Shown in pieces: positions 10,468 through 21,802 of a stretch of DNA of 64,000 nt. How positions within the stretch are numbered: position 1 is the first letter of the stretch; every line of letters starts with the position of its first letter. A program made the translations under genes and the position numbers. The DNA lies in NCBI RefSeq assembly GCF_035046485.1, contig NC_085138.1, positions 428,035,265 through 428,099,264 of the forward strand. The letters are read 5' to 3'. This stretch comes from Aedes albopictus. Its lineage: Eukaryota; Arthropoda; Insecta; Diptera; Culicidae. The notes beneath the pieces were generated by a model. It was not told the DNA's origin. It saw only the letters and a list, made by a program, of their open reading frames with translations, and searched no databases.

Positions 10468-11861
10468 TACATCAAATCACGACCAGTCTTGTAAACATTC
10501 GACACTTTTTACTACCTTCATTTCGCTGCAGTCGGGTGTCAGCTTGCTTTGTTACATTCGTGCGCTACAGTTACCTCTTACACACAACACGAGCAGTAGA
10601 ACGAAGATCAATAAACATAAGGAAGGGTCAAATTAATGTCATCTGACACGATGACATTTGTCTAATTCTATCTTTACGCATAGATTTTCAGCCAATTCCG
10701 ATTATGAATGTTAATATTAGTTTATTCTTGCATGTTGCGACACACAGATGGGCAATATAGTTCTTATTATGGAAGAAGACAGGAATAACAAAAGCCGAAC
10801 CGTCTCCCGAAGCCGCTATCGTCGTAAAGTGCATTCGTTTGACATTTTTGTTTCGAACAGTAGTTTGATTGCTTGTGTTGCGAATGTCGGAGACAAAGGA
10901 GGCCGAATATCGACGAAAAGGTTCAAATGACTGTGATCTCTAACAAGACTGATCACGACTTATCGACAACCTGATGGAAAAATAGGGAAAAAATAGAGAA
11001 CAAAATATAGACAAAACTAAAGCGATCTCATCAAATCGTACCATTCCAGAACCCTAAGGTGTAAATTAATAGCAGGATGGGTCAACGTTGAAGGGAAAAA
11101 TAAGAATTTGATCGCGTCAACAGAAGATGGCGGCTTTTTTAAAGGAATTTTGAGCTCTAAAACTATGTAAAATAAGTGTATTTGGTATGGGAAATATGTT
11201 CCGAGTCCACCAGAGTATCCAAGATAGCGGTCCAAAATCCAAGATAATGGCCCAGTATTCAAGTTAGCGCCTATTTTATAGGATTTTAAATTCTTGCATT
11301 ATGGGCATATTTTGTATGGAAATATGTCCAGAATTCAAAATTTGTAATCAGAAAACCCAAGCTGTGCGCTGTTTCACAAGGTCTGCAATATGACTATAGT
11401 TTGAATGGGGAAGAATGCCGGTCTTCGTCCAAAACTGGTAACCAGAAAATCATAAACGACATGCAAAAATTCAATACCGCGACTATTTTATGTAATTTTA
11501 GGTACAGGGTCCAAAAATGAATAGCAGAACATCCAAGATGGTGTCTCAATGTTCAAGATGGCGGTTAGTTTAGTTGGGGTAGATATCCGGAGTCATAAAA
11601 TGATGACCGGAAAATCTAAAATGACGTTTAGAAATTTTGCGGCTTCATAACACTTGTTTGGTTTGAATTTTGGATCGTTGTCTTATATTTTCTGAATATT
11701 GGATGTTATGCTAATAAATAATGTATCCATATTGAGTAGATTTAGCAAGCAGTTTCCATTTTATATTTATGTCAATGTCATCACGCCCCGCTTGAGTTTT
11801 GTTGAATGGATATTTTAAAGCACGAGAAAGGCACCATCACCGCTAGGTGGATTAATTAGGG

Positions 11862-12609
11862 TTTTTTATTTTCTTGAAGTGCTTTTCATTCGTGTTTTTC
11901 TTTAAGAATGTCAATGGTAGTCGCCTTAACAATTTTCCAAAATTTATTTCACTTATAACAGTATAAATACGAACACATTTTGCATTTCAAGAATCTCACT
12001 AAGATCAGCAAAATAATTGGAAATGACATAAACGATGCATACATTTCGACAATGATTTTTCATAAGGGCCTAACTGACTTGATCGATTTCTCTTCGTCGA
12101 CTTTCTCTTTTGCTAATAACTTGATCAAAACAAACAAAATTATTATTCTTTTTGTTTCTATAGCAACATGTAGTCATCTTCTTCGCATTTCAACCAAAAA
12201 ATCTTTGGAAAACTCAATACACATTCTGTGATAACACAAAGAGAGGATCGATGAAGAGAACTCGAAAATGTCAGTTAGGCCCAAATGAAAAATCAGTGTC
12301 GATTTCTTCAAAACATCTGACAGATTTTTTTTTAATTTTATTACTTTTTGTTCAACTCAATTTTGTTTAACCCTCCTTTGACATTAGGGTCATTTTTTCA
12401 CCCAAACCGTACAATACGTCAGCGAGCTGCTGCCAACATGATGCAAAAGAAGGTTGAAGAAAATACTTAATTGAGTTTCAGGGGTTTTCAGGAAACATCA
12501 AACGAATTATTTTACCAATTTTTAGCGGTTAGTTCAATTGGTTTAACCAGAATTCTCCAATAACTTAACCAAAGGATTCTTCTGAAGCTTATTTAAAATA
12601 TAAGTTCAA
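11862..12609. other. No gene recognised
   Basis: AT-rich DNA. The 83-codon ORF at 11980-12231 matches nothing I recognise, and its codon content looks like that of the surrounding non-coding DNA. Confidence 0.4.
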
Positions 12610-12782
12610 AAGTTAGAGAAAAGATCAAAATATCTCCTGATTTTTTTGTCCTGATAGAAAATGTTTTTCATTTTTACAAAAAACATTTTTTTTCAGAAAT
12701 TTCGATTAAAAATGTTTTTTTAACTGAAAAACATTTCACACCAGGAAAAAATCAGGAGATACCTTGATCCTTCCTCTAACTG
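12610..12782. mobile_element. 173-bp foldback repeat (probable MITE)
   Basis: AGTTAGAGAAAAGATCAAAA and ATCTCCTGATTTTT on the left are mirrored by AAAAATCAGGAGAT and CTTGATCCTTCCTCTAACT on the right. Arms are about 70 bp with mismatches. No clear target duplication. Confidence 0.7.
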
Positions 12783-13059
12783 TGTATGAAAACCGTTTTT
12801 GAAAATATGCCTCGGTACTTAAATTAAAAAAAAAACAAAAAAATAAGAAATCTAGTTTGGTCCTTATGGAAATTTCTTCCGCAAGATATTAGAAACCGTC
12901 TTTGATTTTTGGTGGCCTCATATATGTAGAAAAAGTAAGCAACCTTTGTGAGTTTTTCAATTTTGTGTACCCTCACACTGTACGCTAAAAACTCCGTGAT
13001 ATTGGAACTTCTTCCAATGATTCCATCAAAAATTCATGCAAATAAAATAAATATTTTTG

Positions 13060-14035
13060 GAGATTCTTTCAGAAATTCGTCCTGATATTTCTTCTGAAAT
13101 GTATTCAAAGATTACCCCAAAGATTCCACTGCGAGCTTTTTAAAAATATTAAAAATTCATTCGGAAATTTATCTAGAGTTCCTTTAGTTTCTCATGGATG
13201 TCTTCAGAAATTCATCCAAAACATCTCCAGGTATTTCTTCAGAAATTCTTCCAGTTATTCCTTCAGAATAACTTCAAGGATTTTTTTTAGAAATTCTGCC
13301 ACGAATTTCTTTGCAGATTTCTCCGAGATATCTTCAAGAATACCTCCATTGATTTCTTTGAAAGTTTATCCTAATTTTACTAGAGAAAATATATCCATTA
13401 TTTTTTTTTCGTAATACCTTCCTTGGATATGAATTCTATTACAAAATTCTATAGGAAATCATTTCGGAAAGTCTTCGACAGATTTCTGAATGTTCTTTGC
13501 AACATCTTTAACGAATCGCTTCAGAATTATCTTTAGGACTTTCTTTGGAATTTTCGTTAGATAATCCTCCGAAAATTTCACCAAAAAGTCCCCTAGAAGG
13601 ATTTCTATAAAAATACCTCGATAGATTTTTTTTTCTAGAATTCGATTCTTTAAGAAAGTCTAAGCAATTCTATAAAGAAAGTCTAAAGGCTCTCCCAGAA
13701 AATTCTCTATGGGTATATTTAGAAAATTTTCCACAGACTCCTTCAAAAAGTCTTACTGTGGTTCCTTCAGAGATTCTTCCAAGGATTCTTTTAGAAATTT
13801 CCCTGGAGATTCATTCAAAAATTCCTTATGAGATTCCCTCATAAGTTTGTCCATCGATTATTCTTTCAAAAATTACTCCAGAAATTCGGTCTTAGAATCT
13901 ATCAAGGCTTGTTCAAAAACACTTATTGAGTTTTTTCCAGGTGTACATTCTTTAAGAAGTTTCTTCAGGGCTTCCTTCAGATATTCCCTGATGAAATTCT
14001 CCAGAATTCTTTTTGGTAGGTTTCTAAGCAAGCTT
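13060..14035. repeat. Degenerate TTCCTCCAGAAATTC minisatellite
   Basis: A long run of loosely repeated words (TTCTTCAGAAATTC, ATTCCTTCAGA, TTCCTCCAG) in the orientation of the homogeneous array at 18040. The period is near 23 bp but is decayed by substitutions and indels. Apparent ORFs are composition artefacts. Confidence 0.75.
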
Positions 14036-14288
14036 GCTATTTGATGAAAATATTCGCGAAATGATGCGATGCGCTTTCGACAACGAATACGTTTTCACCC
14101 TTCAGCCTATCGCGAATCATCGTAGGCTGGAAACGATATTGGTGTGGTGTCGGTACATGCGAATGTTGCTTCTGTGTGCGTGTCGAGCGTTAGTGCCGTA
14201 GCTTCTGAAACCAACCCATTCGGTGTTGTTTGTCTATTCGGGTGAGCATGTGGCTGCACTGACAGATGTGTGCAAAATCGTTTGTGAG
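14036..14288. other. Moderately GC-rich stretch, no gene recognised
   Basis: Higher GC than its neighbours, but the 124-codon minus ORF at 14107-14481 runs across the boundary of the adjacent transposon and resembles no known protein. Confidence 0.4.
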
Positions 14289-14291
14289 TTA

Positions 14292-15586
14292 TGTCGAATT
14301 CGTTTATTTGCACCGCCTGCACCGCTTTGCCACCGGGTGTAGCAAACTTGCACCGAAACCGTTCGTTTATTCGCAGGTACTGTTCTGTTTTGACACCCGA
14401 TTGGCACCGGTGCAAGAAAATGCTACACCCAGTTTGAGCGCGGTGTAGCAGGTACAAAGCTAGTTTTACCAATACATGCATATCGCTGAACTTGTATCGT
14501 GGTTTTGTTTGGGTAGGAATGATGATTTTCTATTCGGCATTAGGTAAACAGTTTTCTTGGATATTCGTTTATTTTGAGATGTTTTAATTTCCAAACAGCA
14601 AATCTGTGCGTTTAAAAATTATTCAAACTTGATCGATGATTATCACGTCTTTCAACTTCTGACGAATCTTCAAAATTTATCGGTAACATGAAATTTCAAA
14701 GAGTTGATTCAATGTATATTTTTCCCATCACAATTTTTTTGTAATCGCAAATATGTAGATTACTTTCAATGATTTTACTCATCAGAATTTTCTGTCACAT
14801 GGTGATATATAAATTATGAAAAAAAATTTACGTAATAAAGTTTTGATAAGCTCAGAATAGAATAAAAATCTATTAATTCAAATTGGACTGAAATATTACT
14901 GAAGTAACATTTTGTAGGTACAACCAGTTTCAAAAACCGTTAATTCTATTTTTTTGTAACAACAAATATTTAATTTTTGAATTACATTAATAGTCAAACA
15001 AATGTCACTAAAGGATGGTTGAATCGTTTTTAATATGAGTTTCGTTTCAATAACGTTATTTTTAAAAGCATTTATTTATTTTCCTTTTTACGTTGTAGCG
15101 AATCGTTTTCTATTGAACTGCATATAACATTTTTTGTGTTAAATTTGTGCACGTAGATCGTTTACAATTGTATGTTAGCATCCTTTTTTATTGGGCAACA
15201 GAAAGTGTTCTAAAAAGTTGCTTCTAATTGGAAAATTATGATATTACGAGAATTTGAAGAAGGTAAGTAATGTAGGAGTGTTAAAACATTGGATAACAAT
15301 TTTCAAGTAACATTTATCATTACAAGTTTATCATGTACAAGTGGATTACTGAAAACTTTTAAAATTGTTAAATTGGATGTAGAAAGTAAAAAATAAAAAT
15401 AATTTTGTTCATCACGGAAATCATGAAAACATTGATTATGGTCATTTTTGATATCCTTTATTGTTTTCATTGACGCTATCACGCGCTCTTACGAATACCA
15501 TCATAAGCTGTCAACAAATTGCACCGAAACCGTTCGTTTTTCCGGTGTCAATTGCTGTGCACCGTCGGGAATAAACGAATTCGACA
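14292..15586. mobile_element. PIF/Harbinger-like non-autonomous element
   Basis: Inverted ends TGTCGAATTCGTTTAT (14292-14307 and the complement at 15571-15586) are flanked by the 3-bp duplication TTA (14289-14291, 15587-15589). A 3-bp TWA/TTA duplication is typical of the PIF/Harbinger superfamily. The subterminal block TTGCACCGAAACCGTTCGTT occurs near both ends in the same orientation. The interior is AT-rich with no transposase. Confidence 0.8.
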
Positions 15587-15730
15587 TTACATTATGTTTG
15601 TTTTGCCACCTCTTTGCCTCTGGTCATCGCTGAGCAGTGTACAGTTCAATCGCAACGAAAAAATACAGTTGATAAGTTGATTGAGCATTCGTGAGGTGAT
15701 AATTTGCATCATTGTTTCAAGTTCTTTAGA

Positions 15731-16190
15731 CGGGCTTGCTAGTCTACCCAGATAACCATCAATCGTATAAGATGTTGCTTAAGATGATAAAGTGGAGGCC
15801 ATATGCGGCATGCCTCCATTAAGGCGCATGTAAAATGTACGCATTTCGCCTCCACTTTAACATCTTATTCAACATCTTATACGATCACTGGTTGACTGGG
15901 TAGTGGCTACCGCTTCTGATTTATATGCAGAAGGTCCTGGGTTCAATCCCTGGCCCGTCCCTTTCCTACTACTTTGTATTTTTCTATATACTGTCTCTCT
16001 GCTCTCTACATATACAACTCAAGTATATTCCCATGTTCATAGCCATCGCTAGGATAGAAACGGGTTGAGAAAGCCGTTTCCCTTCCTTCCAAAAACTTTC
16101 ACTGCACAGTGTCTCAATCCTATTAGAAAACGCCTACAAGTTATGCAATCAAGCGAACTGTGCCGCATATCTTCTTAATAATAAAAACAC
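15731..16190 (+). mobile_element. tRNA-derived SINE interrupted by a MITE
   Basis: The tRNA-like head CGGGCTTGCTAGTCTA is separated by the MITE from GTGGCTACCGCTTCTGAT. A B-box GGTTCAATCCC follows at 15940-15950. Removing the MITE plus one TA restores a contiguous tRNA-like head. The body continues past 16000, and the 3' limit near 16190 is approximate. Confidence 0.8.
15747..15900. mobile_element. 154-bp MITE inserted in the A-box region of a SINE
   Basis: The ends CCCAGATAACCA and TGGTTGACTGGG are followed inward by ATCGTATAAGATGTTG and its complement. TA duplicates at 15745-15746 and 15901-15902. The CCCAG..AACCA terminus matches the end at 63788-63801 and resembles the end at 36497, which suggests one family. 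Confidence 0.9.
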
Positions 16191-16270
16191 ACAATTCTAT
16201 CACCTTACCCTGGTATCCACACACCAATGTGTGAACCTTCTGTCAACCAAGTCCCACCAACACTCCGACG

Positions 16271-16452
16271 CGGGGGGAGCGACACTAGTTTTGCCAAGCC
16301 GAAAAACCCCAAAAAAACCGAAAAAAGTCGAAAAAACCCGGTAAAACCCGCAAAACTTTTGCGGGTTTTAGCGACTTTTTTGGGCTTTTTTGGGCTTTTT
16401 TCAGCTTTTTTTGAGGTTTTTTGGGTTGGCAAAACTAGTGTCGCTCCCCCTG
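16271..16452. mobile_element. 182-bp hAT-type MITE
   Basis: The termini CRGGGGGAGCGACACTAG, then TTTTGCCAA, are inverted on both sides. They are flanked by the 8-bp duplication CTCCGACG (16263-16270, 16453-16460). A CAGGG-like start and an 8-bp duplication are the hAT signature. The interior is nearly palindromic (GCAAAACTTTTGC at the centre). Confidence 0.92.
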
Positions 16453-16469
16453 CTCCGACGTGACACTTC

Positions 16470-16725
16470 AGATTATCTTTTTACCAATTTCTGCTGAGAT
16501 TTCTTTTGAAATTACATAATTTGAGTCATATCTCCAAAGATTTCTTCATCATTTTAAAGAATAACTTCTGGAACTTCAGCAAGGTATTTCTTTTTTAATT
16601 TTTTATGAAGTGTTGCAGAAACTTCCCAACACTACAAATTCTACAGAAATTGCTTCAGAAGTTCTTCCCAGGGATTGTCCAAGAATTTTTGAGAAATTCC
16701 TCCAGTAATTCCTGCAAAAAAACCC
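16470..16725. repeat. Degenerate TTCTTCAGAAATTC minisatellite
   Basis: Same loosely repeated vocabulary as 13060-14035; no open structure. Confidence 0.6.
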
Positions 16726-16727
16726 AG

Positions 16728-16766
16728 ATTAATCCACCTAGCGGTGATAGTGCCTTTCTCGTAGAA
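16728..16766 (+). mobile_element. 5' terminus fragment of the CCCTAATTAATCCACC family
   Basis: GATTAATCCACCTAGCGGTG, then ATAGTGCCTTTCTCGT, matches the first 40 bp of the copies at 6855 and 11861 (minus). Only the end is present. Confidence 0.8.
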
Positions 16767-16849
16767 TACGTTCTCTAGCTCCTGCAACATAGAAGCTTGA
16801 ACTTGTAATAGTTATAGCAATTAGATTCTTTAAGGGTAAACCAAAAATG

Positions 16850-18039
16850 TACAGTAAAATGGGGTATCTTTCATAGTTTTTCAGCAAATTTTCCTAATAT
16901 TTTCCCATGTAACAGTATTTCCAATAATAACATACAAATTTTCAAAAACTTTTGTTCGGTGCAAAACCATCTGTCAAAGTAACGCTTCAATTGTGAATAA
17001 AGTGCGTGCGCTGCTTTCGTAAGCTCTGTAAAAGTGATCTTTAGTGATTTTCAAGTACGAAATGGTATCGCCACCAGAACAAAGGTAAAATTTGTGTTCC
17101 TAATGTGGAAACTAATGTGATTGCAGCTAATTAAAGCTAATTTCAGACAAAATTTAAGTGACTCATTATTGCTGCGTGAAAATCACGCAATTATGGGTGA
17201 CTTTTTGTGCAGCATATATGTAATTGAGAGTTCTGCGTACATATACATTGCATACTTTTAGGCGTTTATCGGTGGTGTGGGTGGATGGAGATTTGGTCCC
17301 AATTTTGAAAAAATTATTTCAAATCATGAAAACACGCTTCGTTAAGAGATTTGAGACCAGTATTAGATTCTACTATAGTTGATCTAACGAGAATAAATGA
17401 TAATTCATTAACAAAATAGATAAAACTTGAGTAACTAAATAAATAATAGGTAGACAACAAGTTGACCCATAATTGTTACACAGCCAATTTTGGCCCATTA
17501 ATGTAGTTTTCATTATTATTCATCAACTTTTTAGTAATTTTCAGCAGATTTTTATATAAAACAATAAAAAGGAGTTTCAATGATAAGAATGCAAAATAAA
17601 AATAATGTAAATGTTATTTCTGTTTGAAAATCGATTATGAAATGACTGCTTCTTGAGTAGGTACCTAACCCATAATTGTGCTATGAGTGTAACTTTATGA
17701 ATCAATTTTGAAAAAATGAACTATCCCATCCATATCCGAAAGCTCGAAAATTGTTACCATCATCTTATATAAGAATAGTAGTTTGAGCATGACGCTGAGG
17801 AAGGTGATTCAGTCCCAAAACAAAATTTTTGGTCCTTTTTATACAGGAATCAAAAACATTCAATACTGAGGAAAATGGAAAATTTGATAAAAATGAAACT
17901 AAAAATAAATGACGGGAGCGAAAATGTTCACTCTCATCAACAAGCGCGGCACACTACGAAAGTGATCCTTTTTAACCCTCGAACAGTCGCGTCTTCAGCC
18001 ACCCTCAGCGACACCACGCTCACGCTGTGTACCACAAAT
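16850..18039. other. AT-rich remnant, possible Tc1/mariner-type 5' end with a candidate exon
   Basis: CAGTAAAATGGGGTATC at 16852 follows TA, as in Tc1/mariner-type termini, but I find no matching right end. At 17062 an ATG opens GTATCGCCACCAGAACAAAG followed by GTAAAATT, a plausible short first exon with a 5' splice site. No acceptor or second exon is identified. Near-inverted words ATTATGGGTGAC (17191) and GACCCATAATTG (17463) hint at another small element. Confidence 0.3.
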
Positions 18040-20780
18040 TCCTCCACAAACACCTCCAAGAATTTCTCAGGGATTCCTCCAGGAATTCCTCCAGGGATTC
18101 CTCCCGGAATTCCTCCAAGATCTCCTCTGGGATTCTCCCAGGAACAAATCTAGGAGTTTCTACAGGAGTTCCTAAAGGAACATCTACAGGAATTCCTGCA
18201 GGAACTTTTTTTAAAATTTTATTTACGTTTATTTTAACCAAGGCTAATTCTACACTTGCCTCCAAAAACTCCTCCAGCAACTTTTCAGAAATTTCTCCAG
18301 GAACCTCCATTGGTTTCTCAAGAAATTCCTCCAGGAATTCCGTCATAGATTTCTCCAGGGATTCCTCCAGGAATTTCCATTGCTTTCTCAAGGAATTCCT
18401 CCAGGAATTTCACCAGGGATTCCCCTACAGATTTCTCTAGGAATTCCTCCAGGAATTTCATCAGGGACTCCTCCAAAAATTCCTCTAGAGATTTCTCCAG
18501 GAATACCTTAGAGATTCTTCCAGGAATTCCTCAGGAGTTCCTCCAGAAATTCTTCAGAAATTCCTCCAAGGATTCCTCCAAGTGTTCCTCAGGGATTCCT
18601 GCAAGAATTTCTTCAGGAATTATTCCAGGAATTCCTCAGGAATTTTTCAGGGATTCCTCCAAAAATTCCTCAGGGTTTCCTCCAGAAATTCCTCAGGGAT
18701 TCTTCCAGGAGTTCCTCAGGGATTCCTCCAGGAGTTCCTCAGGGATTTCTCCAGGAGTTCCTCAGGGATTCCTCCAGGAGTTCCTCAGGGATTCCTCCAG
18801 GAGTTCCTCAGGGATTCCCCCAGGAGTTCCTCAGAGATTCCTCCAGGAGATCCTCAGGGATTCCTCCAGGAGTTTCTCAAAAATTCCTCTAGGAATTCGT
18901 CAGGGATTCCTCCAGGAGTTCCTCAGGGATTCCTCCAGGAGTTCCTCAGGGATTCCTCAGGGATTCCTCCAGGAGTTCCTCAGGGATTCCTCCAGGAGTT
19001 CCTCAGGGATTCCTTCAGGAGTTCCTCAGGGATTCCTCCAGGAGTTCCACAGGATTCCTCCAGGAGTTCCTCAGGGATTCCTCCAGGAGTTCCTCAGGGA
19101 TTCCTCCAGGAGTTCCTCGGGGATTCCTCCAGGAGTTCCTCAGGGATTCCTCCAGGAGTTCCTCAGGGATTCCTCCAGGAGTTCCTCAGGGATTCCTCCA
19201 GGAGTTCCTCAGGGATCCCTTCAGGAGTTCCTCAGGGATTCCTCCAGGAGTTCCTCAGGGATTCCTTCCAGGAATTCCTCAGGGATTCCTCCAGGAATTC
19301 TTCAGGGATTCCTCCAGGAATTCTTCAGGGATTCCTCCAGGAATTCTTCAGGGATTCCTCCAGGAATTCTTCAGGGATTCCTCCAGGAATTCTTCAGGGA
19401 TTCCTCCAGGAATTCTTCAGGGATTCCTCCAGGAATCCTTCAGGGATTCCTCCAGGAATTCTTCAGGGATTCCTCCAAGAATTCCTCCAGGAATTCTTCA
19501 GGGATTCCTCCAGGAATTCCTCAGGGATTCCTCCAGGAATTCCTCAGGGATTCCTCAGGGATTTCTCCAGGAATTCCTCCAGGAATTCCTCAGGGATTCC
19601 TTCAGGAATTCCTCAGGGATTCCTCCAGGAATTCCTCAGGGATTCCTCCAGGAATTCCTCAGGGATTCTTCCAGAAATTACTCAGGGATTCCTCCAGGAA
19701 TGCCTTAGGGATTCCTACAGGAATTCCTCAGGGATTCCTCCAGGAATTCCTCCAGGGATTCCTCAGGGATTTCTCCAGGAATTCCTCCATGAATTCCTCA
19801 GGGATTCCTCCAGGAATTCGTCAGGCATTCCTCCAGGAGTTCCTCAGGGATTCCTCCAGGAATTCCTCAGGGATTCCTCCAGAAATTCCTCAGGGATTCC
19901 TCCAGAAATTTCTCAGGGATTCCTCCAGGAATGCCTTAGGGATTCCTCCAGGAATTCCTCAGGGATTTCTCCAGGGTTTCCTCCAGGAATTCCACAGGGG
20001 TGTTTTCAAGAATTCTTTAGGGATTCCTCCAGGAATTCTTCAGAGATACCTCCGGGAATTCCACAGTGATTCCTCCAGGAATTCTTCCATGAATTCCTCA
20101 GGGATTTCTTCAAGCATCCTTCAGAGATTCCTTCAAGCATCCTTCAGGGATTCCTTCAAGAATTCTTCAGGGATTCTTCCAGGAATTCCACAAGGATTCC
20201 TCCAGGAATTCCACATGGATTCCTCCAGGAATTCCTAAGATATTCCTCAAAGAATTCCTCAGGGATTCCTTCAGGAATTTCTCAGGGATTCCTTCAGGAA
20301 TTCCTCAGGGATTCCTGCAGGAATTCCTCAGGGATTCTTTCAGGGATTTCTTCAGAAATTCCTCAAGGATTCCTTCAGGAATTCCTCAGGGATTCTACCA
20401 GGAATTCCTCAGGGATTCCTTCAGGAATTCCTCAGGGATTCCTCCAGGAATTCCTCAGGGATTCCTCCAGGAATTCCTCCAGGAATTCCTCCAGGAATTC
20501 CTCCAGGAATTCCTAAGGGATTCCTCCATGAATTCTTCAGAGATTTCTCCAGGAATTCTTCGAGGATTCCTCCAGGAGTTCCTCAGGGATTCCTCCAGGA
20601 ATCCTTCAGGTATTCCTTTTTGAATTTCTCAGTGATTCTTCCATGATTTCCTCAGGGATTCTCCAGAAATCCCTTTTGGATTTCTCCAGAAATTCTTTAC
20701 GGATTCCTTCAGTAATTCCTCTAGCAATTCCTTAGGGATTGCTACAGGTATTTTTAAAGGAATTCCTCCAGGAATTTATA
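18040..20780 (+). repeat. Large 23-bp minisatellite array (block I)
   Basis: The consensus unit is about CAGGGATTCCTCCAGGAATTCCT (18900-19700 is the cleanest part), with a 23-bp period and a GGAATTCC palindrome in most units. Two subfamilies differ at GAGTT versus GAATT. Because 23 is not a multiple of 3 and the unit has no stop in any frame, very long ORFs arise with a 23-residue repeat. The 495-codon ORF at 18582-20069 is such an artefact. Confidence 0.95.
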
Positions 20781-20782
20781 TA

Positions 20783-20979
20783 CAGTCAGGTCTTTTTTTA
20801 CGCGGTTTTCATTTACGCGGCCGCGTAAATGAAAACTCCATACAAAAAAAAAGTTCATCGGCTTATTTTTGCATGATTCGTCGAGAAATGGTGAGACTTT
20901 TTTTACGCGGTTTTTCGAATTTTGAACTGAGTTTTTTTTTTACGCGGTACGTATCCCCCGCGTAAAAAAAACCTGACTG
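20783..20979. mobile_element. 197-bp MITE with TA target duplication
   Basis: The ends CAGTCAGGTCTTTTTTTACG and CGTAAAAAAAACCTGACTG are inverted and flanked by TA (20781-20782, 20980-20981). ACGCGG repeats occur inside. Mariner/Tc1-like by duplication and TIR start. Confidence 0.92.
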
Positions 20980-20989
20980 TACTCGTATA

Positions 20990-21202
20990 AACACAATTAC
21001 ACCGTCTTCGACCTTGCGGCCTCTACAGACTGGACAGTACAAACATTTGACAATGGTCACATATTACACCCAGTGGCCCACTTGAGAATTTTCTATTTGA
21101 CGAAAAGTTTTCCCCGACTGGAGCGGGAATCAAACCCACACTCCGACGCTTACGAGACACCTAAACGACTGACGCCGCTAACCGCTCGGCCACGAAGCCC
21201 AC
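20990..21202 (-). mobile_element. tRNA-derived SINE (different family), minus strand
   Basis: Read on the minus strand, the head is GTGGGCTTCGTGGCCGAGCG, then GTTAGCGGCG. The B-box is GGTTTGATTCC (complement at 21126-21136). The body then contains GGGGAAAACTTTTCGTC, and the tail ends near 20990 after GGTGTAATTGTG. Together with the MITE it fills the gap between block I and the degenerate part of the array. Confidence 0.85.
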
Positions 21203-21800
21203 AAATAGGGATTCTATAGGGATTTCTCCGGAAATTCCTCCAGGAATATCCAAAAAGAAGTTTTCCAAGAATTCCTCCAGTGATTTCTCAAGGGATTCCT
21301 TCAGGCATTCCACCAGGGATTCGTCCATTTTTCCTGGGATTCCTCCAGAAATATCTGAACGGACGTCCTCCAAGTATTTCTCCAGAGACTTCTTAAGGAA
21401 ATCCTCCAAAGATTCTTTCAGAAATTCCTCCAGGGATTCTTCCAGAAAATCTTTCAGGAATTCCTCCAGGGATGCTTCCAGAAATTCCTCAAAGGATTCC
21501 TCCAAAAATTATTCAGAGATTTCTCCAGCAATTCCTCAGGGACTACAATAGGAATTCCTCCTGGGATTGCTATAGGAATTACTCCAAGAATATAAATAGG
21601 AACTGTACCAGGGATTCCTCCAGGAATGTCCAAAAGGAAGCCCCCCAGGAAATCCAAGAGATTTCTCAAGAGATTCCTCCAGCAATTCTTCCTGGATTTC
21701 TCCAGGAGTTCCTCCAGATTTCTCTGAGAACGTCCATTTCTTCCTCAAGGAATTCTTCCAAAGATTCTTCTCCAAAGACATATCCGAAAGAATTCCTATA
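21203..21800 (+). repeat. Degenerate 23-bp minisatellite, block I orientation
   Basis: Decayed TTCCTCCAGGGATTC units on the far side of the MITE/SINE insertions. The orientation changes near 21800. Confidence 0.8.
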
Positions 21801-21802
21801 GA

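Larger units (their letters stand above)
8713..11861 (-). mobile_element. Right arm of the inverted pair: full-length minus-strand element
   Basis: Read on the minus strand, it begins with CCCTAATTAATCCACCTAGC at 11861-11842. It runs through about 1.3 kb without an ORF, then 152-bp tandem repeats, then the (TG)n tract, and ends in the GTACAC hairpin at 8713-8745. The junction with the left arm at 8705-8713 is almost symmetric. A MITE sits at 10264-10467. This is the most complete member of the family in the window. Confidence 0.8.

Noticed and set aside
18020..18391. 123-codon Glu-rich minus ORF
   Set aside because: Antisense of minisatellite units; no start context or domain.
18582..20069. 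495-codon plus ORF as a secreted or structural repeat protein
   Set aside because: It is a 23-bp minisatellite open in all frames. Neighbouring frames are equally open and the peptide repeat is exactly 23 residues.
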